Shown here piece after piece: positions 1-5,734 of a stretch of 12,581 nucleotides of DNA. The first letter of the stretch is position 1; each line of letters starts with the position of its first letter. Made by a program: the position numbers and the translations under genes. Under the pieces are notes generated by a model. The model saw only the letters and a program-made list of their open reading frames with translations, did not search any database and was not told the DNA's origin. This DNA is from Deltaproteobacteria bacterium (lineage in GTDB: Bacteria; Desulfobacterota; Desulfomonilia; UBA1062), in contig QMLJ01000005.1 of assembly GCA_003643935.1 (NCBI GenBank), positions 1 through 12,581 of the forward strand, in the 5' to 3' direction.

Positions 1-124
1 CAGCACTCACCTGGAAGACCGTGTTTGCTATCTGGCCGTTCATCTTGTCCCCGGAAAATGAGGTTATCACGTATATCCCGTAGCTTATGTTCCACAAAGC
101 CTTTAAATCCATCTCACCTGCCAT
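1..124 (-). CDS. hrb: Flavin reductase-like protein, N-terminus only (Hrb-type), runs off the window
   Basis: Only the first 41 codons are present; the gene continues beyond base 1. The protein starts MAGEMDLKALWNISYGIYVI and continues with a DKMNGQIANTVFQVSA stretch. This is the FMN-binding split-barrel start typical of the flavin reductase domain of high-molecular-weight rubredoxin (Hrb) and related NAD(P)H:flavin oxidoreductases. The ATG at 124-122 is chosen because GGAGG lies 8 bases upstream; an ATG at 112-110 is a weaker alternative. The stop codon of the preceding gene remnant abuts this start (TAGATG). Position at the end of a PerR/rubrerythrin/superoxide reductase operon suits a carrier passing electrons to rubredoxin or to an oxygen- or NO-reducing flavodiiron protein. 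Whether a C-terminal rubredoxin domain exists cannot be seen, so a plain flavin reductase is equally possible. Confidence 0.75.
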   Translation of the reverse strand, partial: MAGEMDLKALWNISYGIYVITSFSGDKMNGQIANTVFQVSA

Positions 125-356
125 CTAATCCACCTCCTTTTCAAGTCTCTCTGCCATCTTAATGCCCAACGAGAAACACCTATCAAATGCATCTGAGCCA
201 GGCACATACCTTAACTATATCGCTGACATTGCCCTTACCCATGGAATAAGGCACAAGTTTCCTTATACCCGTGCAAAAGGCTATTGAGTCGTTGTTTTCC
301 TTTAAACCTTGAAATCTTGTCCTCAGATCCTTATCCCCTGTATCAGCCTCCAGACC
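125..356 (-). pseudogene. Truncated, frameshifted gene remnant between the Dps-like gene and hrb
   Basis: Reading the minus strand from 356, one frame is open for about 60 codons from GLEADTGDKDLRTRF through FCTGIRKLVPYSMGKGN to NVSDIVK. It then meets a stop. Dropping one G after the AAG codon of DIVK moves into a second frame that reads YVPGSDAFDRCFSLGIK, then MAERLEKEVD, and ends at TAG exactly before the hrb ATG. Both halves look protein-like, and the TAGATG junction is typical of coupled genes in an operon. There is no ATG, GTG or TTG near the 5' end, and the frame is closed upstream by TGA inside the Dps-like gene. The piece is therefore both headless and frameshifted. I do not recognise the family; the C-terminal helix faintly resembles the end of flavodoxin-like proteins. 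A sequencing error could explain the frameshift but not the missing start. Confidence 0.5.
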
Positions 357-840
357 TCATACTTTGCATGTCTTCAAGTATTGCCTGCAGGTCGTCCTCG
401 TGTTCCACCTCGTCCTTTAGTATCTCGAGCACTATACCATGAGTTATAAGGTCGAACTTGCTGGTAAACTCCAGCAATTTGCTGTATACTTCTATCGCAC
501 ACTGCTCCCCCTTTATGTTCTGCTCAAGGATGTTCTTAACGTAAGGATTTTCCGGTGCATCATAGCCGCAGTTGGTCATCTTGTACCACTCTTCAGGGCT
601 GAGTACAGGCTTGCCTCCCAGCTGCATTATCCTTGTGACCAGGAGTTCTGCGTGCCTGAGTTCATCTGCTGCATGTTCCGTGAGCTCTGCAATAACCTCG
701 CCCTTCATGGGGCCAGAGACCACCTTTGAACCGACCCAGTACTGGTAGTATGCAAGCCATTCGTCGCTAAGTGCCTTGTTCAGCATCTCAACGAGTTCTT
801 CTGCCTTTGAACCAACTATTTCTTTTCCTTTTGTTCCCAT
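343..840 (-). CDS. Dps-like (DPSL / thioferritin-type) ferritin-like protein
   Basis: This 165-residue four-helix-bundle protein has the carboxylate/histidine ligand pattern of a ferritin-type di-iron site: E27, E60, H63, E112, E144 and H147. It also has a cysteine pair, C91 in TNCGYDAP and C114 in GEQCAI, next to the di-iron site. That pair is the hallmark of DPSL/thioferritin proteins, which form 12-mer cages and use peroxide to oxidise and store iron. The length is normal for the family. AAGGAGGAG lies just upstream of the ATG. It follows the unknown membrane protein gene by about 70 bases that contain a hairpin, and it is the sixth gene of the perR operon. Expected role: cytoplasmic peroxide consumption and DNA/iron protection. 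A bacterioferritin annotation is common for this family, but no haem-binding methionine was identified. Confidence 0.85.
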   Translation of the reverse strand: MGTKGKEIVGSKAEELVEMLNKALSDEWLAYYQYWVGSKVVSGPMKGEVIAELTEHAADELRHAELLVTRIMQLGGKPVLSPEEWYKMTNCGYDAPENPYVKNILEQNIKGEQCAIEVYSKLLEFTSKFDLITHGIVLEILKDEVEHEDDLQAILEDMQSMRSGG

Positions 841-868
841 GTATCTCCTCCTTGCATGATATGCTCAT

Positions 869-884
869 CGTGGCAAATGCCACG
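869..884. repeat. Perfect short inverted repeat (7+2+7) between the membrane-protein gene and the Dps-like gene
   Basis: The sequence CGTGGCAAATGCCACG has two perfect 7-base arms around AA. It sits 25 bases after the stop of the 250-aa gene and about 29 bases before the ATG of the Dps-like gene. No T-run follows on the minus strand, so it is not a standard terminator. It could be an intercistronic mRNA-stabilising hairpin, a processing site, or a protein-binding palindrome governing the distal genes. The symmetry is visible; the role is inference. Confidence 0.5.
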
Positions 885-909
885 GGTTTAGTTCACAAGT
901 TTACCTGTA

Positions 910-1662
910 TCAGTCCTCTATTGTTGCGCACGGGTTATCCTGCAAAGGATGGGTCCTCAGTACAAATGAGAACATGTACGGGTACCTAGTCTCAAGGTGC
1001 TTAAGATAGAGTATCCATTCCTTTAAAAGCCTTATGTAGACGCGCTTTACATCGTTGGTAATGTGCGCAGAATCTGCCCTGGGTAGATCATCCAGGCTCT
1101 TCCTTGCATCCAATTCCTCCATGAGGTGAAAGACCGCCCATAGAAGGCCTGTGAATGACTCGTGTTCCAAGAGGTTTGGATTTGCGAGCAGGGTAAGCAC
1201 AAGATCTTTCTTGGAATCAAGCATATCCTTGAGCACATTGAGATTCATCTTCTCTGGGTTGATATTTATCTCTATGCTATCTGCAAACCCGAGCGCATCC
1301 TTGTAATCCTTTTCTGACCAAGCTTTCCTTGGTGCAAGGTGTACCTTTATATTCTCTGCATCATCCATGTAGGCTGTGATCTCGCCAAGTAGAGCTGTGC
1401 CTATCTCGGTAAAAAACGCTCCTATCACCATGTTCATCTTGTTCAGCATGGCAGTCTTCTGCTGGACCTCAAGGAGCCTTTCTATAACCACCACCACGAT
1501 AAATACCTCTAATGGAAGAAACGCAAGGTGCAGCAGCATGTATGAGAATACGTAGTGTGAATCGTGGAAAACCAGGTAATGGGTCATGTACAGTATGGCA
1601 GAGGCACCTATGAGTATGATGCCACTTACCACCATAAAACCAGGTTGCCCCTGCTTTACCAT
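910..1662 (-). CDS. Unrecognised two-TM membrane protein inside the oxidative-stress operon
   Basis: This is a 250-residue protein with two predicted membrane segments near the N-terminus (about residues 9-31 and 38-60). The second runs into a charged helix containing IERLLEVQQKTAMLNKMN. A soluble, helix-rich, acidic/basic C-terminal part of about 170 residues follows. No cysteine cluster, nucleotide-binding motif or catalytic signature is evident. The region 55-85 could form a short coiled coil extending from the membrane. The ATG lies 3 bases after the ferritin stop codon (TGATACATG), so translation is probably coupled to ferritin. That placement, between ferritin and a Dps-like protein, implies co-expression during peroxide or iron stress. 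A sensor-like or scaffold role is only a guess and I do not recognise the family. Confidence 0.8.
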   Translation of the reverse strand: MVKQGQPGFMVVSGIILIGASAILYMTHYLVFHDSHYVFSYMLLHLAFLPLEVFIVVVVIERLLEVQQKTAMLNKMNMVIGAFFTEIGTALLGEITAYMDDAENIKVHLAPRKAWSEKDYKDALGFADSIEININPEKMNLNVLKDMLDSKKDLVLTLLANPNLLEHESFTGLLWAVFHLMEELDARKSLDDLPRADSAHITNDVKRVYIRLLKEWILYLKHLETRYPYMFSFVLRTHPLQDNPCATIED

Positions 1663-1665
1663 GTA

Positions 1666-2184
1666 TCATTCCCCAGCTTTCGTTGCAGGGGGTGTAAAGA
1701 CCCGCTGCGAGAGTTCCTTGTCCAGCATGAAAAGGCTGTTGCCTTGACCACCGGTAAGTTTTAGTTTCTGCACCACTTCGTCTGCAGATGCCTCCTCTTC
1801 AACTTGCTCTGTCACAAACCACTGGAGAAAGATATTGGTTGCATGGTCATTCTCCTTTATGGCAAGGTCAACCAGGTTATTTATCAAAGATGTAACCTTT
1901 TGTTCGTGCTTGTATACCCCTTCAAATGCATCCAGGGGTGCATTCCATTCCTTGGGAGGTGCATCTATTGAAGCAAGTATAACCCTGCCACCCCTCTCTA
2001 TAACAAAGTTATAGAGTTTGTCCGCATGAACGAGTTCCTCCAGGGCCTGTGTCCTCATCCAGTTCGCAAAACCAGGTAGGTTGACTGAATGGAAATAGCT
2101 CGACATGGACAGGTATAGGTAGCTGGAGTAGAGCTCTGCATTGATTTGTTCGTTCAATGCCTTTTCAATGGATTTCTTTATCAT
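1666..2184 (-). CDS. ftn: Non-haem bacterial ferritin
   Basis: This 172-residue ferritin stores iron as a ferric mineral inside a 24-subunit cage after oxidising Fe(II). The ferroxidase ligands known from E. coli FtnA are at the same positions: E17, E50, H53, E94, Q127 and E130, with E49 and E129 available for the third iron site. Y24 is also conserved. The first residues ([20 protein letters not shown]) match the family start, and GGATAGG lies upstream of the ATG. The gene begins 7 bases after the dfx stop and is followed after 3 bases by the two-TM protein gene, so it is deep inside the operon. No haem-binding methionine pattern of bacterioferritin was seen. Co-transcription with superoxide reductase and rubrerythrin fits removal of free Fe(II) during oxygen exposure to limit Fenton chemistry. 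Confidence 0.95.
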   Translation of the reverse strand: MIKKSIEKALNEQINAELYSSYLYLSMSSYFHSVNLPGFANWMRTQALEELVHADKLYNFVIERGGRVILASIDAPPKEWNAPLDAFEGVYKHEQKVTSLINNLVDLAIKENDHATNIFLQWFVTEQVEEEASADEVVQKLKLTGGQGNSLFMLDKELSQRVFTPPATKAGE

Positions 2185-2191
2185 CGTTTAC

Positions 2192-2566
2192 CTATCCCTT
2201 CCAAAGGCCGTGTATGTTACAGTATTCCCTGGCCTTTATATCTTCTGCCTTTATTTCGAACGTTGCTTCAGGTGCATCCCCGGGCCTTAGAAACTCCCTG
2301 TATGCCTTGCCATCTGCTATGACCTCAATCCACTCGATGTAGTGCTTTTCCTCCATTGGATGGAGGGTACTACCAACAGTGACCTTTACGCCATTAACTG
2401 TCTTCTCGACCACTGGCACGTGTTTCTCGGTCGTGCTATCTGCTGCCTTTTCATCGAAAAGTTTCATTGGCTGGCCGCAACACACCAGCTCTCCTTTTCC
2501 CTCGTGCAATACCTCGACTATGTTCCCGCACACCTCGCACTTATAAACCTGTAATCTCTCGGTCAT
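2192..2566 (-). CDS. dfx: Desulfoferrodoxin (two-iron superoxide reductase)
   Basis: This 124-residue protein reduces superoxide to hydrogen peroxide in the cytoplasm without making oxygen. The N-terminal desulforedoxin domain binds Center I through C10, C13, C29 and C30 (YKCEVCG and VCCGQPM). The catalytic Center II has H49, H69, H75, H119 and C116, with E47 and K48 in the TEKHVP loop. This numbering agrees with the well-studied Desulfoarculus baarsii enzyme. The ATG at 2566-2564 is preferred because AGGAGGTGG lies just upstream; a GTG at 2575 would place the start inside that ribosome binding site. The gene starts about 14 bases after the rubrerythrin stop and 7 bases separate it from ferritin. 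Electrons would come from rubredoxin-like donors, and the peroxide produced would be handled by the adjacent rubrerythrin. Confidence 0.96.
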   Translation of the reverse strand: MTERLQVYKCEVCGNIVEVLHEGKGELVCCGQPMKLFDEKAADSTTEKHVPVVEKTVNGVKVTVGSTLHPMEEKHYIEWIEVIADGKAYREFLRPGDAPEATFEIKAEDIKAREYCNIHGLWKG

Positions 2567-2580
2567 GATTTCCACCTCCT

Positions 2581-3084
2581 CTAAAATTTCTCGAATTTAT
2601 CCTTTGGTGCACCACACACTGGACACCTCTCCGGCGGGTTACCAATATGGGTATACCCGCAGACAGGGCATATGTAGACCTCTGGGATGTCTATGTCTTT
2701 ACCCTTGTCAACCTCGGCCTTTGCATCCTTGTATAGCCCTACATGAATCTTCTCTGCCTCAATTGCATAGTAAATAGACCTCTCAGCTCCCTTTTCACCC
2801 TGCAGCCTTGCAATGGCATCAAATGCAGGGTACATCTCCTCAACCTCGTAGGTCTCGCCCTCAATGGCGGATGCAAGATTATCTGAAGTCTTGTTTAATA
2901 CACCAAGGTTCCTTGCATGGTTGGTTGCATGTACCTGTTCAGCGTAGGAGATGGCCTTGAACAGTCTCGCTACGTTGGGGTAACCTTCTTTCTCTGCTAT
3001 CTCGCTGAATGCAAGGTACTTCATGTGCGCCATGGACTCTCCCCCGAATGCGTCCTGCAGGCTTTTTTCCGTCATTTTCTTCAT
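2581..3084 (-). CDS. rbr: Rubrerythrin (peroxidase with C-terminal rubredoxin domain)
   Basis: This 167-residue protein has a ferritin-like di-iron domain (about 1-133) and a C-terminal rubredoxin domain (about 134-167). The di-iron domain carries E16, E49, H52, E111 and H114 plus the ETYEVEE segment (77-83). The rubredoxin cysteines are C139, C142, C154 and C157 (CPVCG ... CPVCG). Rubrerythrin reduces hydrogen peroxide to water with electrons passed from its rubredoxin site. The ATG at 3084 is chosen because GAAGGAGG precedes it and the sequence [17 protein letters not shown] is the normal family start. The frame is open further upstream, but that extension would overlap perR and has no ribosome binding site. 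The gene lies 55 bases downstream of perR, and its product would remove the peroxide generated by the neighbouring superoxide reductase. Confidence 0.95.
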   Translation of the reverse strand: MKKMTEKSLQDAFGGESMAHMKYLAFSEIAEKEGYPNVARLFKAISYAEQVHATNHARNLGVLNKTSDNLASAIEGETYEVEEMYPAFDAIARLQGEKGAERSIYYAIEAEKIHVGLYKDAKAEVDKGKDIDIPEVYICPVCGYTHIGNPPERCPVCGAPKDKFEKF

Positions 3085-3139
3085 AAACTTTCCTCCTTCA
3101 TATTTTCTATGTTTAATTTTCAAAGGATATAACAACCAT

Positions 3140-3547
3140 CTAGCTATGCTTTCCATTCCTTTCCAGGCAACTAGGGCATATTCCAAAGAACTCTACCCTG
3201 TCTCCCAATATCCTGTAGCCTGTTTCCTTGGAGATAACATCATTATCTATAATAACACCCTTTAAAGGCACGTCATCAATCCTTCCACAGAAAACACACC
3301 TCACATGGTAATGCTTTTCAATGTTTGCATCAAAACGTGTCTTATGGCCGGATACCTCAAGTTTCTTTATAACCCCCCTTGAGGATAGCAGCCCAAGATT
3401 TCTATAAACAGTGCCAAGGCTTATATCCGGTATCCTGGTCCTGACTGATTCGTATACCTCAAAGGCAGTAGGGTGACTTTTCATCTTTGAAAGTTCTTCC
3501 AGTATCACCTTTCTCTGCCTGGTCAACCTGAATCTCGAACCATACAT
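3140..3547 (-). CDS. perR: PerR-type peroxide-sensing Fur-family repressor
   Basis: This 135-residue winged-helix metalloregulator has the family DNA-recognition stretch ISLGTVYRNLGLL. All five regulatory metal ligands of B. subtilis PerR are present with a constant offset of 12: H25, D73, H79, H81 and D92. The four structural-zinc cysteines also match (C84, C87, C124, C127). D92 is the residue that is Asp in PerR and Glu in Fur, which favours peroxide sensing by oxidation of the metal-bound histidines over iron sensing. The ATG at 3547 follows TAAGGAAGG. It is the first gene of the operon, with a consensus promoter and a perfect palindrome upstream, so autorepression is expected. Loss of repression by peroxide would switch on the rubrerythrin, superoxide reductase and ferritin genes downstream. 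Confidence 0.93.
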   Translation of the reverse strand: MYGSRFRLTRQRKVILEELSKMKSHPTAFEVYESVRTRIPDISLGTVYRNLGLLSSRGVIKKLEVSGHKTRFDANIEKHYHVRCVFCGRIDDVPLKGVIIDNDVISKETGYRILGDRVEFFGICPSCLERNGKHS

Positions 3548-3573
3548 ATGACCTTCCTTATGGAAACTTAATT

Positions 3574-3596
3574 GTAATAGTAATTATTACTATTAC
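3574..3596. promoter_or_regulatory. Putative PerR/Fur operator (perfect 11+1+11 palindrome)
   Basis: The arm GTAATAGTAAT, one T, and the exact reverse complement ATTACTATTAC form a perfect 23-bp palindrome. It lies 27-49 bases upstream of the perR start codon and immediately downstream of the -10 box, so it covers the expected transcription start. Its centre TAATTATTA equals the centre of the B. subtilis PerR box (TTATAATTATTATAA). The AT-rich symmetric form is typical of Fur-family operators. Binding here would block transcription of the whole operon. The palindrome is visible directly; that PerR is the binder is inferred. Confidence 0.8.
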
Positions 3597-3598
3597 TA

Positions 3599-3626
3599 AT
3601 TATAACGGGTATGATCAGATTGTCAA
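3599..3626 (-). promoter_or_regulatory. Sigma-70 promoter of the perR operon
   Basis: The minus strand carries TTGACA (3626-3621), a 16-base spacer, and TATAAT (3604-3599). Both hexamers match the bacterial housekeeping consensus exactly. Transcription should begin near 3592, inside the 23-bp palindrome, leaving a leader of about 45 bases before the perR ATG. So strong a core promoter under a perfect operator suits a gene set held off in anaerobic growth and released at once on oxidant exposure. Confidence 0.85.
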
Positions 3627-4051
3627 GGTCATTTATCACTTGTTCCTAAAATTCTTCTTTATACGCATGCATGGCTTTGCTCAGCCATCGAAATAGAACT
3701 GAGGATTTATCCCTGACGCTTGAATCAAGTCGAATCTATTTCACGTCATGTTAATACAAAGACCTGCCTTTCTGGGAAAATATACTAAATTCAAAACCCA
3801 ACGAGCCTCCTGGGACAACAAAGAAGTCCCTTGATCTTATTCTACAAGATATCGATTACCTGCCTAGGATCATGCCAGCCCCAAAAACGATTTCATTTTC
3901 CGGCATGAAAGAGGCATGATCTAGGGTCGATGTCACTTTGGTCCTGAAGCAGGACAGCGTAAGAGCCAAAATCCTTAAACGACCGTAGCTATGGATGGCG
4001 TAGCATTCTAAATCACGCACCTGAATTGGGAAAATCGACTTATTCTGGACA
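3627..4051. other. 425-base intergenic stretch with no convincing gene
   Basis: This stretch lies between the perR promoter and the stop of the C_GCAxxG_C_C gene. No open frame with both a start and a ribosome binding site was found. On the minus strand, a frame without a good start runs from just after the upstream stop to about 3860 and contains a protein-like piece, FMPENEIVFGAGMILGR. Another short protein-like piece, NRFDLIQASGINPQFYFDG, occurs further down. These may be debris of a decayed gene or chance. A long imperfect inverted repeat occupies 3863-3925, and a small hairpin (ATGGCT...AGCCAT) lies at 3671-3688. No transposase or tRNA was recognised. Confidence 0.5.
3863..3925. repeat. 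Imperfect long-armed inverted repeat in the intergenic gap
   Basis: The left arm CCTAGGATCATGCC (3863-3876) pairs with the right arm GGCATGATCTAGG (3913-3925). The arms are perfect reverse complements apart from one missing C. They are separated by 36 bases that include a further GGCATG. The arm pair could form a 13-base stem. No T-run follows on either strand, so a canonical terminator is unlikely. It may be a recombination or mobile-element end relic, or a cis-acting RNA structure about 130-190 bases downstream of the C_GCAxxG_C_C gene. Confidence 0.5.
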
Positions 4052-4606
4052 CTACTGGTCTAGAACAATAAAATCCGGATTACGTTCAATTATCTTTTCA
4101 ACGGTCCATTTAGCAAGGTCCGCTGTTACCTGTTGGCACTCAGGAGTCGCAGGTTTTCCCGGTGACATACCGATGAACTCAAGAAGTGCATTGGGATTCG
4201 TGAACCTGTAGGCCTTGCCCCAGTGATGGAATTGGACATCCTGGCAGTGTATACCACCGTACTTTTTCATCATCATCTCCCCAACCTCTGCAACACTTGC
4301 ATTCAGCTTGAGCATCTTGACAACATCCTTTTCAATATCATCCTTTGTGAAACCAAAACTCAGACCTATGGCGGCAGCAGCACCAGCCAATGCTCCACAT
4401 GTCCCAATGGCCATGTTACCTGTGCCCCCAGTAAGGCCCACGGTAGCCTTCCAGACTTCTTCGGCCATTCTGCTATCCTTGTAGCCTATTGCATCCATGA
4501 CAGCAGCAAACACGGTTGGCGCGCAAGCCTTCCATTTCTCGAGATAATCATAACCTCTTTTATATGCATCTTCAATTATTGTACTGTAATCTGCATTTCT
4601 TCCCAT
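4052..4606 (-). CDS. C_GCAxxG_C_C family putative redox-active protein
   Basis: This 184-residue protein has the spaced cysteines that define the family: C28 (KACAPTVF), C70 in GTCGALAGA, C121 (IHCQDV) and C157 (PECQQV). The glycine-rich TGGTGNMAIGTCGALAGAAAAIG section (about 59-81) is the conserved core. Members are common in anaerobes and are thought to be redox-active, possibly metal- or flavin-associated, but the reaction is unknown. H127 and H128 near C121 could be further ligands. The ATG is preceded by GGATAGGAGAG. It lies 114 bases downstream of a flavodoxin-like gene on the same strand, with an 18-bp palindrome in the gap, so it may be both co-transcribed and separately controlled. 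A partnership with the flavodoxin as electron donor is plausible but inferred. Confidence 0.85.
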   Translation of the reverse strand: MGRNADYSTIIEDAYKRGYDYLEKWKACAPTVFAAVMDAIGYKDSRMAEEVWKATVGLTGGTGNMAIGTCGALAGAAAAIGLSFGFTKDDIEKDVVKMLKLNASVAEVGEMMMKKYGGIHCQDVQFHHWGKAYRFTNPNALLEFIGMSPGKPATPECQQVTADLAKWTVEKIIERNPDFIVLDQ

Positions 4607-4633
4607 AATCTCTCCTATCCGTGTTTCTATTAT

Positions 4634-4651
4634 GTTAATTAATTAATTAAC
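4634..4651. promoter_or_regulatory. 18-bp AT-rich palindrome upstream of the C_GCAxxG_C_C gene
   Basis: GTTAATTAATTAATTAAC is a perfect palindrome built from repeated TTAA units, ending 27 bases before the ATG. It overlaps the region where a promoter is expected: TTGTAA on the minus strand at 4672-4667 is a possible -35 box, though no good -10 box was found. It is a plausible operator, but AT-rich tandem TTAA can arise by chance slippage. Confidence 0.45.
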
Positions 4652-4720
4652 GAGTAATGGCACGATTTACAATTATTCCCTAAACCGGTATTTTACTTAT
4701 TCTTGGGCGATTACCAGCAA

Positions 4721-5236
4721 TCAAAGAAAATGCTTCTCAAACTTTCTGGCCTTACTAAGCATATCCCTAGCAAATTCCTTTGCATCTTCAAGGTCAGACT
4801 CGTCGGGATGTGAGAGGGCTGAATACGCAGAAGAGGCCCACTCTCTGTGTTCTGGCTTTTCCTTAAGCCTGTCCAGCACCTCAGGATCAGCACCCCCCCT
4901 GCATGTAAAAGACCCTAGTACTTCGCTGGCATTGGAGAGACTCAGGGCATGTTCTACCGCCTCTCTTGACAACCTGCTATCCTTGTGTGAACTGTGCGTG
5001 GCAAAAAGCGCAAGGCTAACACCTGGCTTAATGTTTTTTATGAAATTGTGCACTGCCACGGGTACACTATGACCATGTATTGGAAAACCCAAGAATATCA
5101 AGGAGTAATCCTCTGTATTGTCCACCTCTGTAACGGGCTTTATATCCCTATCTTCCTTCTCAAGGGCTTCATAGATAGCATCCGCCACTTTTTTCGTGTT
5201 ACCGCCCGTACTGTAATAAGTCACCAGTATCCTCAT
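4721..5236 (-). CDS. Flavodoxin-like FMN protein
   Basis: This 171-residue protein starts MRILVTYYSTGGNTKKVADA. The phosphate-binding loop STGGNT at about 9-14 is the flavodoxin signature that holds the FMN phosphate. A typical second strand and flavin loop follow (LIFLGFPIHGHSVP, about 46-59), then LALFATHSS (about 76-84). Length and layout fit the flavodoxin superfamily. The ATG at 5236 is chosen because AAGGAG lies 6 bases upstream; a TTG at 5257 has no such site. A cytoplasmic electron-transfer role is likely. A C-terminal extension rich in charged residues (about 115-171) makes it longer than a minimal flavodoxin, closer to the flavodoxin-fold proteins next to redox enzymes in anaerobes. 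Its neighbour downstream is the C_GCAxxG_C_C protein, a possible partner. Confidence 0.85.
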   Translation of the reverse strand: MRILVTYYSTGGNTKKVADAIYEALEKEDRDIKPVTEVDNTEDYSLIFLGFPIHGHSVPVAVHNFIKNIKPGVSLALFATHSSHKDSRLSREAVEHALSLSNASEVLGSFTCRGGADPEVLDRLKEKPEHREWASSAYSALSHPDESDLEDAKEFARDMLSKARKFEKHFL

Positions 5237-5317
5237 GTGTATCTCCTTACCTGGCAAGAGTTGTCCTTTTAAGTCGACACCTTTACTCGTTTCTTATCTT
5301 GCTCTTGTCTTAAAAGA

Positions 5318-5346
5318 TTGATATCATGCACGCACAAGACGGTCAA
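5318..5346 (-). promoter_or_regulatory. Probable sigma-70 promoter of the flavodoxin-like gene
   Basis: On the minus strand TTGACC (5346-5341, 5 of 6 consensus bases), a 17-base spacer and TATCAA (5323-5318, 4 of 6) form a reasonable promoter. The start would be near 5311, giving a leader of about 75 bases. It is similar in style to the candidate promoter at 8252-8280. Confidence 0.45.
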
Positions 5347-5734
5347 GGTCTATAAGACAGGCCATCTCAACCAGAGTCCAATGACCTAATGTCAAAGACT
5401 ATACCATAAACCCCTTCTTCCCATAATATGTGGGTGCATGTTACAAGGTAATTATTGCAAGCACCAAGGCTGTTTATTATAAAATATACTAATGCCGAAT
5501 TATTCCCCTGCTCTTGTTTTCCAACAGCCCTGGTATCAAGGATTTATAAGACCTTGCCATGATTTCCTCTTTTGACTTATTCTACGTTTAATGTACTGGG
5601 ACATGCGTGCTTAATCGGCCAAGACCTCCTGAACCCTCATGTGATTCATAGAGAGATCCTTTTTCACCGATAAGCATTACGGGTAAGGTATATGTCCCCA
5701 AATCTAAACACACGGAGGGTAGGGATAACAGGTA
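5347..5734. other. Divergent intergenic region upstream of the channel gene
   Basis: About 390 bases separate the flavodoxin promoter from the channel start. No long open frame is present. A 23-codon minus-strand frame (5489-5560) has a fair ribosome binding site (GAGGAAATC before ATG) but no other support. TTGACT on the plus strand at 5572-5577 has no matching -10 box at normal distance, so the channel promoter was not located. The region is AT-rich around 5430-5500 and shows no terminator or tRNA. Confidence 0.4.

Noticed and set aside
439..729. Plus-strand open frame over the Dps-like gene
   Set aside because: Antisense shadow of a strongly supported gene; no ribosome binding site and no family resemblance.
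3085..3186. N-terminal extension of rubrerythrin to 3186
   Set aside because: It would overlap the perR coding end, lacks a ribosome binding site and does not resemble the family, while the ATG at 3084 has a strong one.
3671..3688. Small hairpin ATGGCT...AGCCAT as a terminator
   Set aside because: Only six base pairs and no T-run on either strand.
5489..5560. 23-codon minus-strand frame MARSYKSLIPGLLENKSRG with a fair ribosome binding site
   Set aside because: Too short, no recognisable feature and no downstream partner. Not enough to call a gene.
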